Below, one piece after another: positions 1 to 6,572 of a stretch of 8,015 bases of DNA. Below the pieces are notes generated by a model. The model searched no databases, was not told where the DNA came from, and saw nothing but the letters and a program-made list of their open reading frames with translations. Position numbers and translations under genes: made by a program. The stretch is from Rhodoferax sp. (GTDB lineage: Bacteria; Pseudomonadota; Gammaproteobacteria; Burkholderiales; Burkholderiaceae_C). Each line of letters begins with the position of its first letter. The stretch's first letter is position 1. The stretch spans positions 1 through 8,015 of the forward strand of contig JADGRK010000097.1 of the NCBI GenBank assembly GCA_017880985.1, written 5' to 3'.

Positions 1-1
1 C

Positions 2-484
2 GCCAGGATCGATGAGCGCGGCTTCGGGCAACGCCAATTCATGATCGAGCCAGGCCGATCGCTGGTCGGCAATGCCGGTGTCTGCGTGTCCGAGGTGCTT
101 TACCTGAAGCCCGGTGAGCAGAAAAACTTCTGCATCATCGACGCCGCCATGAACGATTTGCCGCGCCCCGCCATGTACCAGGCCTATCACCAGATCGTGC
201 CCCTGAAACCGCGCTCTGATCCGCCCGGCATTTGGGATGTCGTCGGTCCCATCTGTGAAAGTGGCGACTGGATTGGACATGACCGCGTCTTGGCAGCGCA
301 GTCCGGCGATTTTGTGGCCGTACTGTCCGCTGGCGCCTACTGCATGAGCATGGCCAGCAACTACAACTCGCGTGGACGCGCGCCCGAGATTTTGGTCGAT
401 GGCGCGCAAACCGACCTGATCCGCAGGGGGGAAACGGTGCTGGATGAGATGCAGTGCGAGAGTCTGGTCGGAAGACGCGCCTGA
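2..484 (+). CDS. lysA: Diaminopimelate decarboxylase, C-terminal part (5' end outside window)
   Basis: This is the last 160 codons of a PLP-dependent diaminopimelate decarboxylase, which converts meso-diaminopimelate to L-lysine and CO2 in the cytoplasm. The reading frame is open from base 2, so the first in-frame ATG at 41 is internal and not the start. Seen in the fragment: the conserved EPGRSLVGNAG stretch (fragment residues 16-26, PLP-phosphate and substrate contacts), NDLPRP, the CESGD motif with its cysteine at fragment residue 85 (substrate-binding loop contributed across the dimer interface), and AGAYC with a tyrosine at residue 113. The C-terminal beta-barrel domain looks intact, and the protein ends in TGA at 482-484. 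The PLP lysine lies upstream, outside the window. It converges on msrQ, with 43 bases between the stop codons. Family assignment is near certain. Confidence 0.96.
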   Translation, partial: ARIDERGFGQRQFMIEPGRSLVGNAGVCVSEVLYLKPGEQKNFCIIDAAMNDLPRPAMYQAYHQIVPLKPRSDPPGIWDVVGPICESGDWIGHDRVLAAQSGDFVAVLSAGAYCMSMASNYNSRGRAPEILVDGAQTDLIRRGETVLDEMQCESLVGRRA

Positions 485-485
485 T

Positions 486-535
486 TTGCTACTATTTTAA
501 TAGCTGCTTACGAATACCAGACGGGCGTTATATCC
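486..535. repeat. Short palindromic intergenic element, Comamonadaceae-like dispersed repeat
   Basis: The AT-rich core CTATT-TT-AATAG (492-503) is a perfect inverted repeat flanked by GC and GC at 488-489 and 506-507. It is followed by a GC-richer part with GACGGGCGTTA (520-530). I recognise this layout (GCTA-CTATT..AATAG-CTGCTTACG..GGGCG) from intergenic regions of Rhodoferax, Polaromonas and Acidovorax relatives, where similar copies recur. That is memory, not a search, and there is only one copy in this window. It fills the space between the convergent lysA and msrQ genes. Its right part includes TTA at 528-530, the reverse-strand stop codon of msrQ. There is no GC-rich stem with a U-tract, so it is not a classical intrinsic terminator. 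Confidence 0.55.
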
Positions 536-1178
536 TGTTTGTTCTTACAAATTTAAACATGCGCCAGCCTAGCAACGCGGCCAGGATGACGGCGTAAAAA
601 TAGACTTCGGCGAAATTATTTTTACCCGCGCGCATCCAGAAAAAATGCAACACCGCCAGACACGCCACGCCGTAGATCAGCTGGTGCAAGCGCTGCCAGC
701 GTTTGGCACCCAGCGTCTTGATGGCCCGATTGAAGGACGTCAAGGCCAGCGGTGTGAGCAACATAAAGGCCGAAAAACCGACCAGGATAAAGGGGCGTTT
801 GGCAATGTCTTTGGCCATATCGGCAAGTTCAAAACCCATGTCGAACCAGCCATAGCTCAGAAGATGAAGCACTGCGTAGAAATAGACAAACAGCCCCAGC
901 ATGCGGCGAAAGCGGGCCAGCGCCGACATGCCGGTGATGACACGCAACGGCGTCACCGCCAGCACGACGCATAAGAAACGCAGCGTCCAGTCGCCCGTAG
1001 CCCGGGACAAGGCCTCAGCCGGATTGGCACCCAACTGGTTGGCGATTGCCGCGTACAGCAGCCAGCAAAACGGGATCAGGGACAAGCCGAATACGAGCGG
1101 CTTGGCAAAGCGACTCAGCGCAACCGATTTCACCCGCACCAGCGTCGTTACCCGTGGCTGCGCTGTGGCGAATGCCAT
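528..1178 (-). CDS. msrQ: Haem-binding membrane subunit of the MsrPQ methionine sulfoxide reductase (YedZ family)
   Basis: A 216-residue inner-membrane b-type cytochrome of the ferric reductase-like superfamily. It takes electrons from the quinone pool or a reductase and passes them to periplasmic MsrP. About six hydrophobic segments are visible (near residues 28-46, 66-82, 93-110, 129-146, 166-182 and 191-208). Histidines at 105, 165 and 178 stand 60 and 13 residues apart, the same spacing as the haem-linked histidines I recall for E. coli MsrQ (91, 151, 164). The family signatures RRMLGL (91-96) and LHQLIY (164-169) are present. The start follows the msrP stop by 2 bases, and the purine-rich GAAGAAG upstream of it, inside the msrP end, can serve as ribosome binding site, which suggests translational coupling. 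The stop codon lies within the downstream repeat element. Confidence 0.95.
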   Translation of the reverse strand: MAFATAQPRVTTLVRVKSVALSRFAKPLVFGLSLIPFCWLLYAAIANQLGANPAEALSRATGDWTLRFLCVVLAVTPLRVITGMSALARFRRMLGLFVYFYAVLHLLSYGWFDMGFELADMAKDIAKRPFILVGFSAFMLLTPLALTSFNRAIKTLGAKRWQRLHQLIYGVACLAVLHFFWMRAGKNNFAEVYFYAVILAALLGWRMFKFVRTNRI

Positions 1179-1180
1179 GA

Positions 1181-2188
1181 TTAAAAAAACTTCTTCAAAT
1201 CCATGCCCGCGTAAAGCTGTCCCACTTGCGCTTCGTAGCCGTTGAACATCAAGGTCTTGCGTTTCCTGGCGAACAAACCGTCCTCGCCGATGCGCCGCTC
1301 ACTGGCCTGACTCCAGCGCGGGTGGTCCACATTGGGGTTGACGTTGGAAAAGAAACCGTATTCGCTGGCAGCCGCCTTGTTCCAGGCGGTGTCGGGTTGT
1401 TTGTCGGTAAAGCGGATTTTGACCAGGCTCTTGCCGCTCTTGAAACCGTACTTCCACGGCACCACCAGCCGCACCGGCGCACCGCTCTGATTGGGCAGGA
1501 CTTCACCGTACATGCCGAAGCTCAGGAGAGTGAGCGGGTGCATGGCTTCGTCCATGCGCAAGCCCTCCACATAGGGCCAATCAAGCACGCGCGAGCCCAC
1601 AAAAGGCATGGTTTTGGGATCGGCCAGCGTGACAAATTCGACGTACTTCGCGCTGCCCAGCGGCTCCACTCTTCTGATCAGTTCACTGAGCGAATAGCCA
1701 ACCCACGGGATCACCATGGACCAGCCCTCAACACAGCGCAGGCGGTAAATCCGCTCCTCCTGGGCGCTCAATTTAAGCAGGTCTTCCAGCGCGTATCGGG
1801 CCGGTTTCTTGACCAGCCCTTCAATCTCTACCGACCATGGCCGGGTCTTGAGGCTAGGCGCGTTTCGCACCGGGTCAGACTTGTCAGTGCCGAATTCATA
1901 GAAATTGTTGTAGCTGCTGGCGTCTTTGTAATCAGTCAACTTTTCCATCGTCATGGCGCCCGCCAGACTTGATTTGACACTCGGCAACGCCGCCAATTTA
2001 CCCGGCCGCACCATCGCGCTGGCGCTTTGCGCATGGGCCGCACGTAACGCCCAGGCCGTCAAAGCCGCACCAGCGACGCCGCCGGCCATGAGTTTGATCA
2101 GATCACGTCGCCCGGCATAAACGCGCTGGGGCGTGATCTCGCTGGAAAGGGGATGACAAAAACCGTCATGATTGGTTTTGATTAGCAT
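1181..2188 (-). CDS. msrP: Protein-methionine-sulfoxide reductase catalytic subunit, Tat-exported molybdoenzyme (YedY family)
   Basis: A 335-residue periplasmic enzyme that carries Mo-molybdopterin and reduces methionine sulfoxide in oxidised envelope proteins, with electrons from MsrQ. Residues 26-32 (GRRDLIK) are a twin-arginine signal, followed by a hydrophobic stretch and an AHA-QS cleavage site after residue 53, so it is exported folded with its cofactor. The sulfite-oxidase-like fold follows. Cys152 in the RLRCVEGWSM stretch matches the molybdenum-ligating cysteine. The C-terminal block KTLMFNGYEAQVGQLYAGMDL is typical of the family. The length matches E. coli MsrP (about 334). The ATG at 2186-2188 is supported by GAGGA 7 bases upstream (2196-2200 on the complement). 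It is the first gene of the msrPQ pair. Confidence 0.96.
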   Translation of the reverse strand: MLIKTNHDGFCHPLSSEITPQRVYAGRRDLIKLMAGGVAGAALTAWALRAAHAQSASAMVRPGKLAALPSVKSSLAGAMTMEKLTDYKDASSYNNFYEFGTDKSDPVRNAPSLKTRPWSVEIEGLVKKPARYALEDLLKLSAQEERIYRLRCVEGWSMVIPWVGYSLSELIRRVEPLGSAKYVEFVTLADPKTMPFVGSRVLDWPYVEGLRMDEAMHPLTLLSFGMYGEVLPNQSGAPVRLVVPWKYGFKSGKSLVKIRFTDKQPDTAWNKAAASEYGFFSNVNPNVDHPRWSQASERRIGEDGLFARKRKTLMFNGYEAQVGQLYAGMDLKKFF

Positions 2189-2195
2189 GATCTTG

Positions 2196-2200
2196 TCCTC
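2196..2200 (-). promoter_or_regulatory. Ribosome binding site of msrP
   Basis: The complement reads GAGGA, 7 bases upstream of the msrP ATG. This is the best Shine-Dalgarno match at any start in the window and fixes the msrP start, which leaves a 25-residue stretch before the twin-arginine pair. Confidence 0.7.
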
Positions 2201-2233
2201 ATTTAACCGGCAGTCGCAGAATGGCGTGCATTC

Positions 2234-2277
2234 TTACAATAAAGTGAGCTTGTATTATTCAAGCTGGGGCAAATCAA
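2234..2277 (-). promoter_or_regulatory. Candidate msrPQ promoter and operator with inverted repeats
   Basis: Read on the minus strand, TTGATT (2272-2277) and TACAAG (2249-2254) stand 17 bases apart and match the sigma-70 consensus 4 of 6 each, so the promoter is weak. The -10 candidate lies in a perfect 6-base inverted repeat AGCTTG/CAAGCT with a 7-base loop (2247-2252 and 2260-2265). A second inverted repeat, TACAA/TTGTA (2235-2239 and 2250-2254, 10-base spacer), overlaps it. E. coli msrPQ is induced by the HprSR two-component system, whose box, as I recall, is built from TTACAA/TTGTAA half-sites. Similarity in half-site is suggestive, but the spacing here is wider. A regulator is inferred only. 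Confidence 0.3.
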
Positions 2278-2292
2278 TGCTGGCGTGTCGGC

Positions 2293-2604
2293 TTAAGCCT
2301 TGCTTGTGACTTGGACCTTGAGCCGAATTGAGCTAAGCTCCCACCCCTTGACCCGCAAATGAGATTCAAATGCTGGCAGAAGCTGACGGATTTTTGCGGC
2401 TGCGGCGTTGTTGTCCAGAATCAGGCACCAGACCAGGCCTTCGATGGGACCGGCCTTGACCGCGGCACGCAACGGCGCAGGAATGAGGGATTCAATGGCC
2501 TTGAGTCGCGCCACCGAGTCACGGGTAAGTTCAGTCAATCGGAACAGCGTTGGCGAGTCCTGACTGGCCTGTAGCAGCGTGACGCAGTGGTGGCGGCGAT
2601 TCAT
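2293..2604 (-). CDS. DUF721 / DciA-like protein, probable DnaB helicase-loading factor
   Basis: A 103-residue soluble protein of the DUF721 (DciA) family. DciA in Pseudomonas interacts with the replicative helicase DnaB and helps load it; the same job here is inferred from family membership. Seen: an N-terminal helical part with LTRDSVARLKAIESLIP (26-42), then a domain with WCLILDNNAAAAKIRQLLP (59-77) and the ending GWELSSIRLKVQV (87-99), the pattern of the compact KH-like domain. It is shorter than gamma-proteobacterial DciA (roughly 150 residues, from memory) but resembles the short betaproteobacterial form, so I do not treat it as truncated. There is no signal peptide or membrane segment. 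The start codon faces that of the M23 peptidase with 26 bases between, and no clear Shine-Dalgarno precedes it. A GATAAT on the minus strand (2640-2645), inside the peptidase gene, is a possible -10 box. Confidence 0.8.
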   Translation of the reverse strand: MNRRHHCVTLLQASQDSPTLFRLTELTRDSVARLKAIESLIPAPLRAAVKAGPIEGLVWCLILDNNAAAAKIRQLLPAFESHLRVKGWELSSIRLKVQVTSKA

Positions 2605-2630
2605 GGGTGGCTTATTGAGAGATCTTTTTG

Positions 2631-3602
2631 ATGCAATTGATTATCACGGATTCATGGCTCGCCAAGAGCCGCGCCATTCACCTCAGTGGCACCAAGCTGG
2701 TCCTGGCGGCGTTGCTGGCCTCAATGACCTTGATGCTGGTGGCGGCGGGCCTGTACCACTGGGTCTTTTTGAAAGGGGCCAGAGAAGGTTGGCCGGTGGT
2801 GGGCACGCTGCTCAGACTGGTGACAAAAGAAGAGTTTGCCCAGCGTGATCGGTTTATGCGCGAAAACCTGGACGTGCTGGCGCGCAAGCTGGGCGAAATG
2901 CAGGCAAAAATGACGCAGCTTGAGTCCCTGGGTGAACGGGTTTCGGGCTTGGCGGGCATCAATCCGGGTGAGATCAAGACCCAACCTGGCCAGGGTGGCC
3001 CGCTGGTGTCGGGTCGCCCGCTATCCATGCAAGAGCTGCAGGCCACGCTGGCCGATCTTGATCGGCTTACCGACCAACGTGCCGACCTGATGACGGTAAT
3101 GGAGTCGCGTCTGTTTGACCAGAAAATTCGGGACATGATGGTGCCCACGCAGCAACCGGTGGCGGCGGGCAATCTGGGTTCCCTGTTTGGCTGGCGCATT
3201 GATCCCATTACCGGACACTCGGCGCTGCACACCGGTCTGGATTTCCAGGCCGCTTATGCAACTCCCGTACTGGCTGCGGCAGGCGGCGTGGTGGTGACGC
3301 AGGAGTTTCATCCGGAATACGGGAACATGATTGAAATTGACCATGGCAATGATCTGATTACGCGTTATGCCCACTCCTCCAAAGTGCTGGTCAGAAAGGG
3401 CGACCTGATCAAGCGCGGCCAGAAAATTGCCGAAGTGGGAAGCACCGGTCGTTCGACTGGAGCGCATTTGCATTTTGAAGTGCTGGTGCACGGGATTCCA
3501 CAAGACCCGCAGAAGTTTTTGGCGGCGGGCCTCAGACTCGCTTCGCCACGGCTGGCCAGGCTGGCGACCCCGACCCAAGGGGAGCGGACCGGGCAAAGGT
3601 AA
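2631..3602 (+). CDS. Membrane-anchored M23 (LytM-type) metallopeptidase
   Basis: A 323-residue probable peptidoglycan endopeptidase acting in the periplasm. A short cytoplasmic N-terminus is followed by one membrane segment (about 22-46). A linker rich in charged residues and leucines (about 67-105 and 132-165, likely coiled coil) precedes the M23 domain (about 180-297). Zinc ligands are His200 and Asp204 in HTGLD and His281 in HLHFE; the catalytic histidines are His248 (YAH) and His279. All are present, so it should be active, unlike degenerate LytM regulators. I chose the ATG at 2631 over the adjacent in-frame TTG at 2628, because relatives that I recall begin with a similar MQLI-type sequence and GAGAGA lies upstream. 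Conserved sequence ends near 299; the last 24 residues are a GC-rich tail. It sits just before secA, as in many Burkholderiales. The substrate is inferred. Confidence 0.9.
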   Translation: MQLIITDSWLAKSRAIHLSGTKLVLAALLASMTLMLVAAGLYHWVFLKGAREGWPVVGTLLRLVTKEEFAQRDRFMRENLDVLARKLGEMQAKMTQLESLGERVSGLAGINPGEIKTQPGQGGPLVSGRPLSMQELQATLADLDRLTDQRADLMTVMESRLFDQKIRDMMVPTQQPVAAGNLGSLFGWRIDPITGHSALHTGLDFQAAYATPVLAAAGGVVVTQEFHPEYGNMIEIDHGNDLITRYAHSSKVLVRKGDLIKRGQKIAEVGSTGRSTGAHLHFEVLVHGIPQDPQKFLAAGLRLASPRLARLATPTQGERTGQR

Positions 3603-3605
3603 AAT
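3530..3605. repeat. GC-rich repeat-like stretch forming the 3' tail of the M23 gene
   Basis: This stretch encodes the last 23-24 residues of the M23 peptidase, beyond the end of the recognisable domain. It contains self-complementary pieces: CTGGCCAG is an 8-base palindrome and GCCA-CGGC-TGGC a short hairpin. Its C- and G-tracts (accccgacccaaggggagcgg) look like the 'cccttgggg' type of intergenic repeat common in Comamonadaceae. The composition differs from the rest of the gene. No second copy is present in the window, so its repeat nature is inferred. Confidence 0.3.
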
Positions 3606-3744
3606 CACGAGTTCAGGTTTCTTGGCGCAAGGTATTCCGTCCAAGCGGTTGCGTTGCGCGATAGTGACCCCACTTCATCCAGATTAGAAAAAGGATTGCG
3701 CTGCCCTGTTGGTCCCGGTGGACTGGCGGGTTAGTCTTGCATTC
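3603..3744 (+). other. Leader region upstream of secA
   Basis: These 142 bases hold no open reading frame that I would call a gene and no SecM-type arrest peptide. Two mutually exclusive small pairings are possible: CTTG/CAAG (3621-3631) and CTTGG/CCAAG (3621-3625 with 3641-3645). A GTCC-CGGT-GGAC hairpin sits at 3712-3723, flanked by G-T wobble pairs, just ahead of the secA start. No promoter with both boxes near consensus was found and no intrinsic terminator follows the M23 gene, so read-through from M23 into secA is possible. The region may carry the control of secA translation, but that is inference. Confidence 0.3.
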
Positions 3745-6510
3745 ATGGCCACCAATATTCTTACCAAAATTTTCGGCAGTCGCAATGACCGCCTGATCAA
3801 GCAATACCGCAAAGACGTCGTTCGCATCAATGCGATCGAGGCCGGGCTCGAAAAACTGTCCGACGAGGCCTTGCGCGGCAAGACGCAGGAGTTCAAGGAT
3901 CGGATCAATAAGGGAGAAACGCTTGACGCCTTGTTGCCGGAAGCCTTTGCCGTGGTGCGCGAGGGCTCCAAGCGCGTCATGAAAATGCGCCACTTTGATG
4001 TGCAGTTGCTCGGCGGCATGTCGCTGCACAACGGCAAGATCTCCGAAATGGGCACCGGTGAGGGCAAGACGCTGACCGCCACCATGCCGGTGTATTTGAA
4101 TGCCTTGTCGGGCCAGGGTGTGCACGTGGTCACGGTCAATGACTACCTCGCCAATCGCGACGCCCGGTGGATGGGCAAACTCTACAACTTTTTGGGGCTG
4201 ACAGTCGGCATCAATTTACCCAACATGGAGCGTGAGGAAAAGCAGGCGGCGTATCGGGCCGACATTACCTACGGCACCAACAATGAATTCGGCTTTGATT
4301 ATTTGCGCGACAACATGGTCTATGAAGCCGGCGACCGGGTGCAGCGCGGCCTGCATTACGCCATTGTCGATGAGGTCGATTCGATCCTGATTGATGAAGC
4401 GCGCACACCGCTCATCATCAGCGGCCAGGCGGAAGATCAAACCGACCTCTATGTGGCCATCAACAAAGTGGTGCCTTCGCTGACCCGGCAAGAAGGCGAG
4501 GAGGACATTCGGACCGGCGAGGGCGTTACCAAGCCGGGTGACTTTACGGTCGATGAAAAAAGTCATCAGGTGTTCCTGACCGAACAAGGTCACGAGAGCG
4601 CCGAACGAATTCTCTCCGAGCTGGGGCTGATTCCTGAGGGTGCCACTCTGTACGACCCGGCCAATATCACGCTGATGCATCACCTGTATGCGGCCTTGCG
4701 TGCCAACCACCTCTATTTCCGTGATCAGCACTACGTGGTGCAGAACGGCGAGATCGTCATTGTGGACGAATTCACCGGTCGCCTGATGACGGGGCGGCGT
4801 TGGAGCGAGGGCTTGCATCAGGCGGTTGAAGCCAAGGAAGGGGTGGCGATTCAGCCTGAAAACCAGACCATGGCGTCGATTACGTTCCAGAACTATTTCC
4901 GTCTTTACGGCAAGCTCGCTGGCATGACCGGCACCGCCGATACCGAAGCCTATGAGTTCCAGGAGATCTATGGCCTGGAGACGGTGGTGATGCCACCCAA
5001 CAAACCAAGCCGGCGCGATGACCAACTCGATCGGGTTTACAAGACCACGCGTGAAAAATACGAAGCGGCGATCAAGGATATCCGGGAGTGTTACGAGCGC
5101 GGCCAGCCGGTGCTGGTCGGCACCACCTCGATCGAAAACTCGGAAGTGATTGCCCAGCTTCTGGAAAAAGAAAAGTTGCCACACCAGGTGCTCAATGCCA
5201 AGCAGCACGCCCGTGAGGCCGAAATCATCGCCCAGGCCGGACGTGCCAAAGTCATCACCATTGCCACCAACATGGCCGGTCGTGGCACCGACATTGTGCT
5301 CGGCGGCAACGTGAGTCAGGCACTCGAAGCAGTGGAAGCTGACGAATCTCTGAGCGCCGAGCAAAAGCAGGAGAAGATTGAGGCGATCCGTACGCAGTGG
5401 CAAAAAGACCACGACCAGGTCACCGCCTTGGGCGGCCTGCGCATCATTGCCACCGAGCGCCACGAGTCACGCCGCATCGACAACCAGTTGCGCGGTCGTT
5501 CCGGCCGCCAGGGCGACCCCGGTTCGTCGCGCTTTTACTTGAGTCTGGATGATTCACTGATGCGCATTTTTGCTGGTGATCGGGTCAAAGCCATCATGGA
5601 CCGACTCAAAATGCCCGATGGTGAAGCGATTGAAGCCGGCATCGTGACGCGCAGCATCGAGAGCGCACAACGCAAGGTCGAAGCACGCAACTTTGACATG
5701 CGCAAGCAGTTGCTCGAATACGACGATGTGTCCAACGACCAGCGCAAAGTGATCTACCAGCAGCGCAATGAAATTCTGGATGCGGTCGATCTGTCGGCCC
5801 AAGTCGGGTCGCTGCGTGAGGGCTGTTTTGACGATCTGGTACGGCAATTTGTCCCGGTTGAATCGGTTGAGGAACAGTGGAATATTGCCGGACTGGAGAA
5901 AGTTTTGTCCGATGAATGGCAACTGACACTGGCGCTGCAAAACCAGGTGAGTACCGCCAGCGCGATCACCGATCACGATTTACTGGCAACCGTGTGTAGT
6001 GAAGCCGACAAGCTGTTTGAAGCCAAAGTCGAGCAGGTGGGTAATGAAAACTTCCTGCAATTTGAACGCATGGTGCTGCTGCAAAGCATCGACACGCATT
6101 GGCGCGAACATTTGAGTTCGCTGGACTATTTGCGCCAGGGCATTCACTTGCGCGGCTATGCCCAGAAGCAGCCCAAGCAGGAATACAAGCGCGAGGCGTT
6201 CGAACTGTTCGGGCAAATGCTCGACGCCGTCAAGAACGACGTGACCAAAGTGCTGATGACGGTCAGGATTCAATCCAACGAGCAACTCGAACAGGCGGCC
6301 CAGGAGCTGGAGACCCGCGGTGAAAGCATTGCCAACGTAACCTACATTGCGCCGACCGAAACCGGTGAGGTTCAAACCATCGTCGATGAAAACACGTTCA
6401 ACAGGAAGTCGACCATACCGGGCAACGCGGTGCCGCGGGTCGGCCGCAATGAGCCCTGTCCGTGTGGCAGTGGCAAGAAATACAAGCACTGCCACGGAAA
6501 GCTAAACTGA
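3745..6510 (+). CDS. secA: Preprotein translocase ATPase subunit SecA
   Basis: A 921-residue motor protein that binds SecYEG at the inner membrane and drives unfolded preproteins across by ATP hydrolysis. Landmarks in order: Walker A GTGEGKT at 103-109 (Lys108, the E. coli position), the FGFDYLRDN stretch, Walker B DEVD at 209-212 then DEARTPLIISG, the preprotein-crosslinking domain, the second helicase fold with AGMTGTADTEA, motif V AGRGTDIVLGG (about 511-521), and motif VI with the arginines of HESRRIDNQLRGRSGRQGD (about 573-591). The scaffold and wing region (THWREHL) follows, then a linker. The C-terminal zinc-binding tail has Cys905, Cys907, Cys916 and His917 for SecB and lipid contact. 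I chose ATG 3745 (MATNILTKIFGSRNDR, the usual start) over an in-frame TTG at 3709. No good Shine-Dalgarno precedes it. argJ follows after 62 bases. Confidence 0.99.
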   Translation: MATNILTKIFGSRNDRLIKQYRKDVVRINAIEAGLEKLSDEALRGKTQEFKDRINKGETLDALLPEAFAVVREGSKRVMKMRHFDVQLLGGMSLHNGKISEMGTGEGKTLTATMPVYLNALSGQGVHVVTVNDYLANRDARWMGKLYNFLGLTVGINLPNMEREEKQAAYRADITYGTNNEFGFDYLRDNMVYEAGDRVQRGLHYAIVDEVDSILIDEARTPLIISGQAEDQTDLYVAINKVVPSLTRQEGEEDIRTGEGVTKPGDFTVDEKSHQVFLTEQGHESAERILSELGLIPEGATLYDPANITLMHHLYAALRANHLYFRDQHYVVQNGEIVIVDEFTGRLMTGRRWSEGLHQAVEAKEGVAIQPENQTMASITFQNYFRLYGKLAGMTGTADTEAYEFQEIYGLETVVMPPNKPSRRDDQLDRVYKTTREKYEAAIKDIRECYERGQPVLVGTTSIENSEVIAQLLEKEKLPHQVLNAKQHAREAEIIAQAGRAKVITIATNMAGRGTDIVLGGNVSQALEAVEADESLSAEQKQEKIEAIRTQWQKDHDQVTALGGLRIIATERHESRRIDNQLRGRSGRQGDPGSSRFYLSLDDSLMRIFAGDRVKAIMDRLKMPDGEAIEAGIVTRSIESAQRKVEARNFDMRKQLLEYDDVSNDQRKVIYQQRNEILDAVDLSAQVGSLREGCFDDLVRQFVPVESVEEQWNIAGLEKVLSDEWQLTLALQNQVSTASAITDHDLLATVCSEADKLFEAKVEQVGNENFLQFERMVLLQSIDTHWREHLSSLDYLRQGIHLRGYAQKQPKQEYKREAFELFGQMLDAVKNDVTKVLMTVRIQSNEQLEQAAQELETRGESIANVTYIAPTETGEVQTIVDENTFNRKSTIPGNAVPRVGRNEPCPCGSGKKYKHCHGKLN

Positions 6511-6572
6511 TACTTTACGGGGCAAACCGCAGTGACACGAAGTGAACAAGCTCTGTCCCCAAATGATTAAAT

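Noticed and set aside
1226..1972. Open frame of 248 codons on the plus strand inside msrP
   Set aside because: It is antisense to msrP, which has a signal peptide, conserved cysteine and family-typical ends. The antisense product shows no coherent domain.
2293..2604. dciA-like gene as a truncated pseudogene because of its 103-residue length
   Set aside because: The frame is intact, both ends look conserved for the short betaproteobacterial form, and there is no adjacent remnant in another frame.
3427..3687. Open frame running from inside the M23 gene into the secA leader, considered as a SecM-like peptide
   Set aside because: It overlaps the conserved M23 coding frame, has no signal peptide, no arrest motif of the FxxxxWIxxxxGIRAGP type and no ribosome binding site.
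3709..3744. In-frame TTG 12 codons upstream as the secA start
   Set aside because: The extra residues match nothing in the SecA family, and the ATG at 3745 places Lys108 and Asp209 exactly at their E. coli numbers.
4216..5463. Long open frame of 415 codons on the minus strand inside secA
   Set aside because: It lies wholly antisense to a fully conserved secA. Its translation is low in recognisable motifs and rich in residues expected from the complement of GC-biased codons.
6519..6560. GGGG...CCCC pairing between secA and argJ as a terminator
   Set aside because: The arms are only four G-C pairs around a loop of more than 30 bases, and no T-run follows. Transcription from secA into argJ is more likely.
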